Source of the DNA: Candidatus Moraniibacteriota bacterium
GTDB lineage: Bacteria > Patescibacteriota > Minisyncoccia > Moranbacterales > UBA9337
Assembly: GCA_003510795.1 (NCBI GenBank)
Contig: DOKP01000046.1
Coordinates: forward strand, 5,826 to 29,620
Length of the DNA stretch: 23,795 bases
Direction: 5' to 3'
The notes beneath the pieces were generated by a model, which was given only the letters and a program-made list of their open reading frames with translations, did no database searches and was not told where the DNA came from. The translations under genes and the position numbers were made by a program. Positions 15,244 to 21,440 of the stretch are shown in pieces (the first letter of the stretch is position 1; every line of letters starts with the position of its first letter).

Positions 15244-15678
15244 TTATTTATTTATCTCCAATCGATCATATCCATTTTTCTCAAATTCATCCCAATATTT
15301 TTTTTCATAATCATATAATGCAACTCCGAAATATCCGCCATTTTCTTTGGCCATATTATCTAATTCTTCTTGGGTGTGTTCTCTACGAAAATCTCGCCAA
15401 GCTAAATCGTTGGACAAATTATCATGCGTTGAATATTCTTCAAAGTCGCTGACTATTGGCAATATTTTGTCTTCGTAAAAATCTTCATCCAAGAATTCAT
15501 TACAATCAAAATCACTAGCATATCCCAAGAGATATGTTTCTAGCTCCTCCATTTTTCCAGATAATTTTTTATAATCCTTCTCAGGAATTACATCGCCAAG
15601 AATCCCAACAACACCATCAGCAATTGAAATCATTGTCATCAAGTTTCTATATTGTTCTTTGGTAAAATCTATTTTCAT
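15244..15678 (-). CDS. Conserved hypothetical acidic protein
   Basis: A 144-residue protein when started at the ATG at 15678, which lies 22 nt after the rhuM stop; a longer frame would overlap rhuM by 47 nt and begins with basic residues unlike the rest. It opens KIDFTKEQYRNLMTMISIADGVVG, and the rest is strongly acidic (EELETYLLGYASDFDCNEFLDEDFYED) with a C-terminal YDYEKKYWDEFEKNGYDRLEI. No membrane segment, signal or metal motif is visible. I recall similarly opening small proteins beside defence genes but know no function. It ends the hsdS-hsdM-rhuM transcript, and its acidity would fit a DNA-mimic or adaptor role, which is speculation. Confidence 0.7.
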   Translation of the reverse strand: MKIDFTKEQYRNLMTMISIADGVVGILGDVIPEKDYKKLSGKMEELETYLLGYASDFDCNEFLDEDFYEDKILPIVSDFEEYSTHDNLSNDLAWRDFRREHTQEELDNMAKENGGYFGVALYDYEKKYWDEFEKNGYDRLEINK

Positions 15679-15700
15679 AAATTTTTTAGTTAAATACAAA

Positions 15701-16792
15701 TTATTTTTTACTCTTCTTTGATTTTTTCTCTCTGGATTTATGTTCATCTATAGTAGCCATAAAATCTTTGGTTTTTTGCTCTATCTCAATATATTTGTCG
15801 AAATCAGATTTAATTTTTTTGTCTTGAATTTGCCTATATTTTTCATATTCACCCAATGCCAGAGCTTCTGCCACTTCATGACTTATTTTTCCCGTATTAG
15901 AGAGTATTTCTCTCTCATTAAATTTCAAAAATGCATCTAATTTTTCTACCCAATCCTTCATCCGCATCAAAATACCTCTTTGAGCTTGCATTTCAGCATA
16001 ATCCAGATACATCGTCACAATTCTATTTAAATGATCCAACTCTTTTTCTTGCAGATAATTTTTGGCAATCACGACATCAGTTTCGCGAATCGCACCTTTC
16101 GGTGAATTTTTCCAAACAGTTAAGCCCATATTAGCTTTGGAGCTATCCACTCTTTCATGAATAATTTCTGCAGCGGTCTTTCCGGTGATAGCAAAATGAA
16201 GTTTATTTTGCACGGTTGCGAAAAATTGCTTGGTGATTTCTTCATTTGGATTATAATCAGCACTACACTGCGCATAAATATCAGTAACTTTTTGATACAT
16301 CCGCCTTTCACTGGAACGAATATTTCGGATTCTGGCTAATTGTTCTTCAAAGTAATCCTGCCCAAAAAAGCCATTTGGATCTTTGAGTCTTTCATCGTCC
16401 ATTGTAAAACCTTTGATAATGTATTCTTTTAACCTTTCAGTCGCCCAAATGCGAAATTGAGTTGCTTGCACCGAGTTTACACGATAACCAATCGAAATAA
16501 TAGCGTCAAGATTGTAAAAATTGGTTTCATATTTTTTGCCATCATCGGCAGTTATTCGAATTTTTCGAATAACTGAATTTTCAATTAATTCCTTGCTTTT
16601 AAAGATCTCTTTGAGATGATAATTGATCGTATTAACTTCCACATCAAAAAGTTCAGCCATTCTTTTTTGAGTCAACCAAATAGTTCCGTCTCGCAAAAAT
16701 ATTTCCACCTTAACTTTTCCATTAGGCGTCGTGTAAAGCAGAAACTCAGTAAAACTGTTATTTTTAACAATATTTTTTTTATTTTTTGCCAT
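15701..16792 (-). CDS. rhuM: RhuM family protein
   Basis: A 363-residue member of the RhuM family, named from a Salmonella pathogenicity-island gene and often found inside type I restriction operons. The N-terminal part has the family signature FLRDGTIWLTQKRMAELFDV (residues 32-51) followed by TINYHLKEIFKS, a helix-turn-helix-like region. Next come NFYNLDAIISIGYRVNS, RIWATERLKEYIIKGFTMDDERLK and a helical C-terminal half containing GKISHEVAEALALGEYEKYR and a lysine-rich tail. It starts 10 nt after hsdM, so it is co-transcribed with it. The biochemical role is unknown; DNA binding is suggested by the N-terminal motif only. Confidence 0.9.
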   Translation of the reverse strand: MAKNKKNIVKNNSFTEFLLYTTPNGKVKVEIFLRDGTIWLTQKRMAELFDVEVNTINYHLKEIFKSKELIENSVIRKIRITADDGKKYETNFYNLDAIISIGYRVNSVQATQFRIWATERLKEYIIKGFTMDDERLKDPNGFFGQDYFEEQLARIRNIRSSERRMYQKVTDIYAQCSADYNPNEEITKQFFATVQNKLHFAITGKTAAEIIHERVDSSKANMGLTVWKNSPKGAIRETDVVIAKNYLQEKELDHLNRIVTMYLDYAEMQAQRGILMRMKDWVEKLDAFLKFNEREILSNTGKISHEVAEALALGEYEKYRQIQDKKIKSDFDKYIEIEQKTKDFMATIDEHKSREKKSKKSKK

Positions 16793-16802
16793 ATTTTTGT
16801 GT

Positions 16803-18317
16803 TTATTTAATATTTAATTCCTTTAAATATTTTCTCATTTCTTTTTCCAATTTCTCAATTTCTGGATTTAGTTTTTCCAATTCTTTGAGATTGGCACTAA
16901 TATCAATCGGTTCTTCTTCCACAAAAGTATCCACATATCTTGTAATATTAAGATTAAAATCATTTTCTTGAATTTCTTTAAAATTGGCAATATGGGCAAA
17001 TTTTTTTACTTCTTTCCTTTTTTTATAAGTATCTAAAATCTTTTCAATATGCACTTCGTCTAAATGATTTTGCGCTTTGCCAGAACGAAATTCTTTGGAA
17101 GCTTCGATGAATAAAATATCTTTTTTATTTTCATTAGCTCCGCCTTTTTCTCTGGACCTATCAATTACCAAAATCGCCACCGGAATCCCAGTAGTACTAA
17201 AAAGATTAGCCGGCAATCCAATTACCGCATCAATAATATTTTCTCGGATAAATTGTTCTCTGATTTTCCCCTCTGCTCCGCCACGAAAAAGCACTCCATG
17301 AGGAACGATCACCACTACTTTACCTTTTTTAGGTTTAGCGGTTTCTACCATATGCGTAATAAAAGCAAAATCGCCCTTGTCTTTCGGAGGCACACCGCGC
17401 CAAAATCTTTTATATTTATCACTTTCGGCACTTTCGGCTCCCCATTTTTTTAAACTGAAAGGGGGATTCGCCACGCAGATGTCGAACTTCATTAATTTAT
17501 CATTTTCCAATAGTTGAGGACCATTAAGTGTATCGCCCCACTCCAATCTCGCGTGGTCTTTGCCATGTAGGTAAACATTCATTCGTGCTAATTGATAAGT
17601 GCTACCGGTAGATTCTTGTCCGTAAAGAGCATAATTTTTTGAACCTTTTTTCTCCACTTCTTCTCCGGCTAATAAAAGTAAGCCTGCGCTTCCCATGGCT
17701 GGATCACAAATCCTATCTCCCGCTTGCGGATCAGCCAGTCTAGCAACCAAGGAGGCCACCGAGCGTCTCGTAAAAAATTCTCCCGCTTTCTTGCCTGCAT
17801 CCGCTCCGAAGCGTTCAATCATATACATATACGCGTCCCCAATCACATCCTCTTTGACATCACTAAAATCTATTTTATAAAAATCATCAATCAAATGACG
17901 AATCATTTTATTGCGTTGCTCCAATTTTCCCAGCGTGGCTTCAGAATTAAAATCAATGGCGCTAAAAACACCACCTAATTTTTCTTTATTGTTATCCTCG
18001 ATGGCATGTAAAGCTTTATTTATTTCTTCACCAATATTATCATTTTCAATCGCACCATAAATATAATCAAAAGTGGCTTTAGGCGGGAGATAAAAACGGT
18101 CATTTCTCATCTTTTGCGCGATTCTTTCCTTATCTGTGCCAAAACGTTTTTTGTATTCCTCTAATTGTTTTTTGGATTTATCACTGATATATTTAAAAAA
18201 CAACATTGCCAAGGCATAATCCTTGTAAATACTGCCATCCACACTACTTCGAGATGAATCGGCAGCTGCCCAAAGAATGCTATTTAAATCTTCTTGAGTA
18301 TATTTTTTTGGTGTCAT
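16803..18317 (-). CDS. hsdM: Type I restriction N6-adenine methyltransferase (HsdM)
   Basis: A 504-residue HsdM, close to the family length. The N-terminal HsdM_N helical domain is at residues 5-150 (ILWAAADSSRSSVDGSIYKDY). The methylase has AGEFFTRRSV (178-187), motif I DPAMGSAGLL (205-214) for S-adenosylmethionine, and the catalytic NPPF (284-287) in DICVANPPFSLKKWG. A C-terminal helical region would bind HsdS. With HsdS it methylates adenines in both halves of the target. It starts 4 nt after the single-TRD hsdS and is followed 10 nt later by rhuM. hsdR lies 9 kb further on, so expression of the two subunits is probably uncoupled. Confidence 0.97.
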   Translation of the reverse strand: MTPKKYTQEDLNSILWAAADSSRSSVDGSIYKDYALAMLFFKYISDKSKKQLEEYKKRFGTDKERIAQKMRNDRFYLPPKATFDYIYGAIENDNIGEEINKALHAIEDNNKEKLGGVFSAIDFNSEATLGKLEQRNKMIRHLIDDFYKIDFSDVKEDVIGDAYMYMIERFGADAGKKAGEFFTRRSVASLVARLADPQAGDRICDPAMGSAGLLLLAGEEVEKKGSKNYALYGQESTGSTYQLARMNVYLHGKDHARLEWGDTLNGPQLLENDKLMKFDICVANPPFSLKKWGAESAESDKYKRFWRGVPPKDKGDFAFITHMVETAKPKKGKVVVIVPHGVLFRGGAEGKIREQFIRENIIDAVIGLPANLFSTTGIPVAILVIDRSREKGGANENKKDILFIEASKEFRSGKAQNHLDEVHIEKILDTYKKRKEVKKFAHIANFKEIQENDFNLNITRYVDTFVEEEPIDISANLKELEKLNPEIEKLEKEMRKYLKELNIK

Positions 18318-18321
18318 ATTT

Positions 18322-18888
18322 TTATTTATAGATAAATATTGTTTCCAATATGTTTTGATTAATTATTTTTTTTCTTTCTAAAATTTTATTTTGTCTTTGA
18401 ATGTTTTCGTACAACTCAATAATTTTTTTCTGTTCGTCTAGCGCTGGAATTTTAATTCTTATATTTTTTAAATCCCCGATTAAAATTGTTTTTATTGTTG
18501 AGCCTGTTTCATATTTTTTTATTTCTGCTTGGCCCATTTTAGAGTTAAGATAAATTGTCAAATATTTAGACAGAACTTTTTTTTGATCAGGCTTTATTAT
18601 ATAAACCGAAGATGAGCCAATTATTTTTTTACTGGAATTAATGCAGGTGGCAGAAAAAAATCCACGTGCCCCCATCACTACATCATTATTTTCTACGAAC
18701 TTATCTCCATAATTTAAATCAGAAATTTTTTTTAGATCATTCTCCGTTATAGACAATCCATTCCTGGTGTCCTTAGCTTGAATTAAAAAAATATCGCTAT
18801 CCTTTTCTTCCTGGATAGCCCCCCTAAAAGAATATCCTGAAACTACTTCCGCAACATCGCTTAAATTATATAATTTTTTATCAATCAT
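18322..18888 (-). CDS. hsdS: Single-TRD (half-size) HsdS
   Basis: A 188-residue specificity subunit with only one target-recognition domain (residues 5-145: YNLSDVAEVVSGYSFRGA, DVVMGARGFFSA, LKNIRIKIPALDEQK) and one spacer helix (KKIIELYENIQRQNKILERK). Full-length HsdS proteins are about 400 residues. Half-size HsdS can dimerise and read a palindromic bipartite site, or can be a donor for TRD exchange. The reading frame is intact, with its own strong promoter, so it is probably functional and not a fragment. The predicted transcription start falls on or next to its ATG. hsdM follows after 4 nt. It makes this locus a one-methylase, two-specificity arrangement. Confidence 0.85.
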   Translation of the reverse strand: MIDKKLYNLSDVAEVVSGYSFRGAIQEEKDSDIFLIQAKDTRNGLSITENDLKKISDLNYGDKFVENNDVVMGARGFFSATCINSSKKIIGSSSVYIIKPDQKKVLSKYLTIYLNSKMGQAEIKKYETGSTIKTILIGDLKNIRIKIPALDEQKKIIELYENIQRQNKILERKKIINQNILETIFIYK

Positions 18889-18894
18889 AGATAC

Positions 18895-18922
18895 ATTATA
18901 GCACCTATGTTTTTATTGTCAA
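18895..18922 (-). promoter_or_regulatory. Promoter P2 of the hsdS-hsdM operon, apparently leaderless
   Basis: On the minus strand TTGACA (18922-18917), 16 nt, then TATAAT (18900-18895), both consensus. Seven nucleotides after the -10 is position 18888, the A of the hsdS start codon, so the mRNA would begin at or within one base of ATG. Confidence 0.75.
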
Positions 18923-18947
18923 CACCCACCACCCTACTGCACTATAC

Positions 18948-18976
18948 ATTATATACCTTAAATAAAAACTTGTCAG
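18948..18976 (-). promoter_or_regulatory. Promoter P1 of the hsdS-hsdM operon
   Basis: On the minus strand CTGACA (18976-18971), 17 nt, then TATAAT (18953-18948). Predicted start near 18941 gives a leader of about 53 nt. It lies in tandem upstream of P2, with the radC terminator hairpin just above it. Confidence 0.6.
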
Positions 18977-18980
18977 ATTA

Positions 18981-19004
18981 AACCCCTATTCTAAGGGCTT
19001 TTTT
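18981..19004. terminator. Hairpin between radC and the hsd operon
   Basis: CCC/GGG and TA/TA arms enclose TTC, extended by AAA/TTT after one mismatch, with T6 on the plus-strand side (18999-19004). On the minus strand it follows the radC stop by about 25 nt with GGGGTTT after the stem. It most likely ends radC transcription and isolates the hsd promoters. Confidence 0.5.
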
Positions 19005-19027
19005 ATTAAAATCAATATTCTCATATT

Positions 19028-19699
19028 TTAAAATATATTTTTTTCTTTCAAACTAAAGAAGCTGGTTTTGGTTAGGATTATGTGGTCTAGCACTTCAATC
19101 CCCATTATTTTCCCGGCTTCTTTGAGTCGATTGGTTGTAGTCAGGTCATTATCGGAGGGTTCTGCGCCTCCAGAGGGATGATTGTGAGCGATAATTATCG
19201 AAGCTGAGAAGTTATCAATAGCCGGCTTAAAAACTTCTCGAGGGTGTACTAAATTCGCATTCAGAGTCCCCACCGAAATAATTTCTTTGCAAATTAGTTG
19301 ATTGCGAGCATTTAGATATAAAACGACGAAATGTTCTTTTTTGGCCGTCCTTAACTCTTGGAGTTGCGCTACGGCATCTTTGGCGGAGCTTATTACTGGT
19401 AGATTATTGTCCTCTACTTCCAGGGCGCGCTTGGTTAATTCAAAAGCCGCCAAAAGCAGACAGGCTTTACTGGTGCCAATACCTTTAATTTTAGCTAAAC
19501 TTTTTAAATCAAGGGTTAATAATTTTTTGGTCGGAAACTTTTTTAAAATTTCCTTGGAAACTTCCAAGACATTTTTACCCACTATCCCAGTGCGCAGTAA
19601 AATCGCCATCAATTCATAATCCTTTAGACTTTCAACACCCTTCTCTATCATCTTTTCTCTGGGCATCTCGTGATTGGATAAATTTTTTATTTTTGACAT
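19028..19699 (-). CDS. radC: RadC family JAB/MPN protein
   Basis: A 223-residue RadC, normal length. A helix-hairpin-helix lies at residues 68-86 (SLAKIKGIGTSKACLLLAAFEL). The JAMM metalloprotease-like motif AHNHPSGGAEPSDND is at 171-185 (His172, His174, Asp185), preceded by an acidic residue in CKEIISVGTL. The historic DNA-repair role is disputed; many RadC copies lie in mobile or defence regions. It has its own AT-rich leader with a promoter candidate (TTGCAA at 19800-19795, 17 nt, TAAAAT at 19777-19772) and a small hairpin, TCCCACTTCTGGGA (19711-19724), just before the ATG. It borders the defence island. Confidence 0.95.
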   Translation of the reverse strand: MSKIKNLSNHEMPREKMIEKGVESLKDYELMAILLRTGIVGKNVLEVSKEILKKFPTKKLLTLDLKSLAKIKGIGTSKACLLLAAFELTKRALEVEDNNLPVISSAKDAVAQLQELRTAKKEHFVVLYLNARNQLICKEIISVGTLNANLVHPREVFKPAIDNFSASIIIAHNHPSGGAEPSDNDLTTTNRLKEAGKIMGIEVLDHIILTKTSFFSLKEKNIF

Positions 19700-19820
19700 A
19701 TTTTTATTTGTCCCACTTCTGGGATTTTAGTACGTATTTACACATACAAGTGTACATTTTCTTGCATCTACATTTTACGTCAATACAGGGCTTTTTGCAA
19801 AAAATAAGTAGAAAATAAAT

Positions 19821-19848
19821 ACCCGGGATTTCTATGGAAACACCGGGT
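19821..19848 (-). terminator. Intrinsic terminator of the DUF488 gene
   Basis: On the minus strand ACCCGG (19848-19843) pairs with CCGGGT (19826-19821), with TTTC/GAAA inside the loop, followed by ATTTATTTTC. The stem begins inside the DUF488 stop codon. Confidence 0.7.
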
Positions 19849-20246
19849 CAGAAGTTTTGAAGATGTAGAGTTGGTTCATAACGCCAACACTCATATAGAA
19901 GCGGCGTTCGATGACACAGCGTTGGAATTAACTCAATACAAAGAAATGTAACTCTCTTATGCAAGGCGTAGCGTGCGATCTCTTTGATAATGATTACACA
20001 TAAATCCTTTCGCAGATGCGCCAGATATAAATCGTTGTATTGAGAAAAATTTATCTTTCCTCGATAGAAACTGCCCACTAGATAATCTGGCCGAGCCAGA
20101 TCTTTGAGCCAAAGGTCATATGACCAATCTGGTGAGATACGCGCGTCAGGCGTGATGCCGTCTGACAGTGTGTGACGCGACATTACTGAAATCCGCACCC
20201 CATCCGAATTGGTTGGTGGCAGTAAAATACATTTTGTCCGAAGCAT
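19848..20246 (-). CDS. DUF488 family protein
   Basis: A 132-residue DUF488 protein. Visible family elements are MSRHTLSDGITPD, SYDLWLKDLARPDYLVGSFYRGKINFSQYNDLYLAHLR and FLCIELIPTLCHRTPLLYECWRYE, with the Cys-His pair in PTLCHR. The biochemical role of the family is unknown. I choose the ATG at 20246 because AGGAGG lies 5 nt before it; the GTG at 20252 would lie inside that ribosome site. This is the only gene in the window with a full Shine-Dalgarno motif. It also looks somewhat richer in G+C than its neighbours, which points to separate ancestry. It is monocistronic, with its own promoter and terminator. Confidence 0.8.
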   Translation of the reverse strand: MLRTKCILLPPTNSDGVRISVMSRHTLSDGITPDARISPDWSYDLWLKDLARPDYLVGSFYRGKINFSQYNDLYLAHLRKDLCVIIIKEIARYALHKRVTFLCIELIPTLCHRTPLLYECWRYEPTLHLQNF

Positions 20247-20305
20247 AAACACCTCCTATTTGCTATTTTTAAAATACTATCCTAAATCAAACTCTTCTTT
20301 AAAGC

Positions 20306-20334
20306 ATAATACGCTATTATAGCTAGCTGGTCAA
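20306..20334 (-). promoter_or_regulatory. Promoter of the DUF488 gene
   Basis: On the minus strand TTGACC (20334-20329), 17 nt, then TATTAT (20311-20306). Transcription should begin near 20299, with a leader of about 53 nt carrying AGGAGG before the ATG at 20246. It is divergent from the plus-strand promoter at 20355-20383, only about 20 nt away. Confidence 0.75.
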
Positions 20335-20354
20335 CTTAAATTAAAAATGTAAAA

Positions 20355-20383
20355 TTGACGCGGTCGTGAGATAGTTATATACT
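20355..20383 (+). promoter_or_regulatory. Plus-strand promoter of the structured RNA
   Basis: TTGACG (20355-20360), 17 nt, then TATACT (20378-20383). The predicted first base, A20390, is exactly where one arm of a long-range helix begins. Confidence 0.7.
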
Positions 20384-20389
20384 TTAGGT

Positions 20390-20574
20390 AGGTTGAAGCA
20401 TGGTCTATTTATCTTATAGCCTCAACGCGGGCTCAAAAATAATTAAACACTCTTTATGTGACATAAGTACTAACCACTTAAAGATTATTTTTTACAGCAG
20501 ACATCTTTTTTGTCTCTGGCTACCAACCTATTTATCTTCGCTTTATCATCGTATAGGGCGAGGATATTTTTTTT
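20390..20574 (+). ncRNA. Predicted structured RNA, about 185 nt, with own terminator
   Basis: No protein gene is supported here. The transcript would start AGGTTG (20390-20395), which pairs with CAACCT (20524-20529); wobble pairs could extend this helix. Inside are three hairpins. GGTCTAT/ATAGCC lies at 20402-20421. A long one at 20435-20492 has AAAAATAA/TTATTTTT and TCTTTA/TAAAGA. CAGCAGACA/TGTCTCTG lies at 20495-20518. After the closing helix a terminator forms from TATCTTCGC (20533-20541) and GCGAGGATA (20558-20566), nine pairs including one wobble, followed by T8 (20567-20574). Length is near that of 6S RNA, but I cannot show the 6S bubble. It is not tmRNA, SRP or RNase P RNA by any motif I know. 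A weak overlapping reading frame from ATG 20400 is the alternative. Confidence 0.55.
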
Positions 20575-21259
20575 ATTTTTTACTAAAAGACATTGAGCCA
20601 GCATTATTTTTTAGAAATAAAACTAAATTATTATTTTCATCAAAAGCCAAGCTAGCTGTTTCTTTTAGAGACTGAGAAAATATTTCCCCATCTGAATTAT
20701 CACAAAACTTTTTGGTCTGAGCTAGATTAATAATATTTATAGCGTTTTCTTTTAATTCATACGTACCAGAGAAATCTGCGCAATTTGTCGTGGCTAAAAT
20801 TTTTCCATCAGAGGAAAAGGAAAGATTAAAATTAACTGAATTAATCGGTTTCAATAAGACATCATCTTTTAAAATTAAATCTTTCCATAACCAAATGTTT
20901 TTAGTTAAACTATCTTTCGGGTCATTCCTCCTTAAGCCTCCCCGGAAAACTTCTTTTTCTCCAATAGAAATTAAAACTTCATTGTTGTTTTCAGATAAGA
21001 TCAAGTTATTTCTTTCATTCTTGTAACTTATCCCCTCATTAGTTGAGATATTTTCAAGTTTCAATTTACCGAAATTTTTACCTGATAGCTGAGCTACTTT
21101 TTTGTAAAAAGTAACTTCTATTTGGCTATTTCGGGCGTTATCATAATAAATAACATTTTTTTGGTCTTTATTTGAATCCATTCCTTTTGCCAAAGAAGCC
21201 ATAAAAATCCCGCCAATTAATAACACCGCTAGACTACTAATAATAAATTTCTTACTCAT
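20573..21259 (-). CDS. Membrane-anchored META-domain (HslJ-like) envelope protein
   Basis: A 228-residue protein with an N-terminal signal or anchor segment (residues 4-24: KFIISSLAVLLIGGIFMASLA), so it acts outside the cytoplasmic membrane. Residues 35-110 form a beta-rich part resembling lysozyme-inhibitor-like repeats (IEVTFYKKVAQLSG). Residues 120-226 match a META/HslJ domain: WLWKDLILKDD, NLSFSSDGKILATTNCADFSGTYEL, two cysteines (in TTNCADF and KKFCDN), then EIFSQSLKETASLAF and LVLFLKNNAGSM. META proteins are envelope-stress related in other bacteria. The gene is monocistronic behind a promoter covered by an inverted repeat, and its 3' end meets the T run of the plus-strand RNA. Confidence 0.7.
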   Translation of the reverse strand: MSKKFIISSLAVLLIGGIFMASLAKGMDSNKDQKNVIYYDNARNSQIEVTFYKKVAQLSGKNFGKLKLENISTNEGISYKNERNNLILSENNNEVLISIGEKEVFRGGLRRNDPKDSLTKNIWLWKDLILKDDVLLKPINSVNFNLSFSSDGKILATTNCADFSGTYELKENAINIINLAQTKKFCDNSDGEIFSQSLKETASLAFDENNNLVLFLKNNAGSMSFSKK

Positions 21260-21272
21260 AAAAATATAAAAA

Positions 21273-21323
21273 TAATCTAAAAAGTTAACTTTAGATTATG
21301 TGCTATTTATTTAAATAAGTCAA
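21273..21323 (-). promoter_or_regulatory. Promoter with overlapping inverted repeat
   Basis: On the minus strand TTGACT (21323-21318), 17 nt, then CATAAT (21300-21295). An inverted repeat with 9-nt arms (TAATCTAAA at 21273-21281 and TTTAGATTA at 21290-21298), enclosing the smaller palindrome GTTAAC, covers the end of the -10 box and the predicted start near 21288. This is the placement of a repressor operator for the META-domain gene. Confidence 0.65.
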
Positions 21324-21370
21324 GCGAACTAAGACATTTTAACATATTAACATTTTAACAATGAAGCATT

Positions 21371-21402
21371 AAAAAAAACCTAGATTTTAGTCTAGGCTTT
21401 TT
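21371..21402 (-). terminator. Intrinsic terminator of secA
   Basis: On the minus strand CCTAGA and TCTAGG (21396-21391 and 21384-21379) form a 6-bp stem, followed by T8 (21378-21371). The plus-strand side also has a T run, so it may work in both directions. It lies about 45 nt after the secA stop. Confidence 0.85.
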
Positions 21403-21440
21403 AAATCACATTCAACAATATAGCGATCTATCAATTTACC

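Noticed and set aside
15679..15747. Longer start of the small acidic gene at 15747.
   Set aside because: The extra 23 residues are basic and overlap the end of rhuM; ATG 15678 gives a clean junction.
20390..20574. Calling the structured RNA 6S RNA.
   Set aside because: Length fits, but I see several hairpins in a closed multiloop and not one long rod with a central bubble. A covariance-model search would decide.
20400..20675. Plus-strand reading frame of 91 residues starting inside the predicted RNA.
   Set aside because: It has no ribosome site, crosses a strong terminator and T8 run, and its second half is antisense to the META-domain gene.
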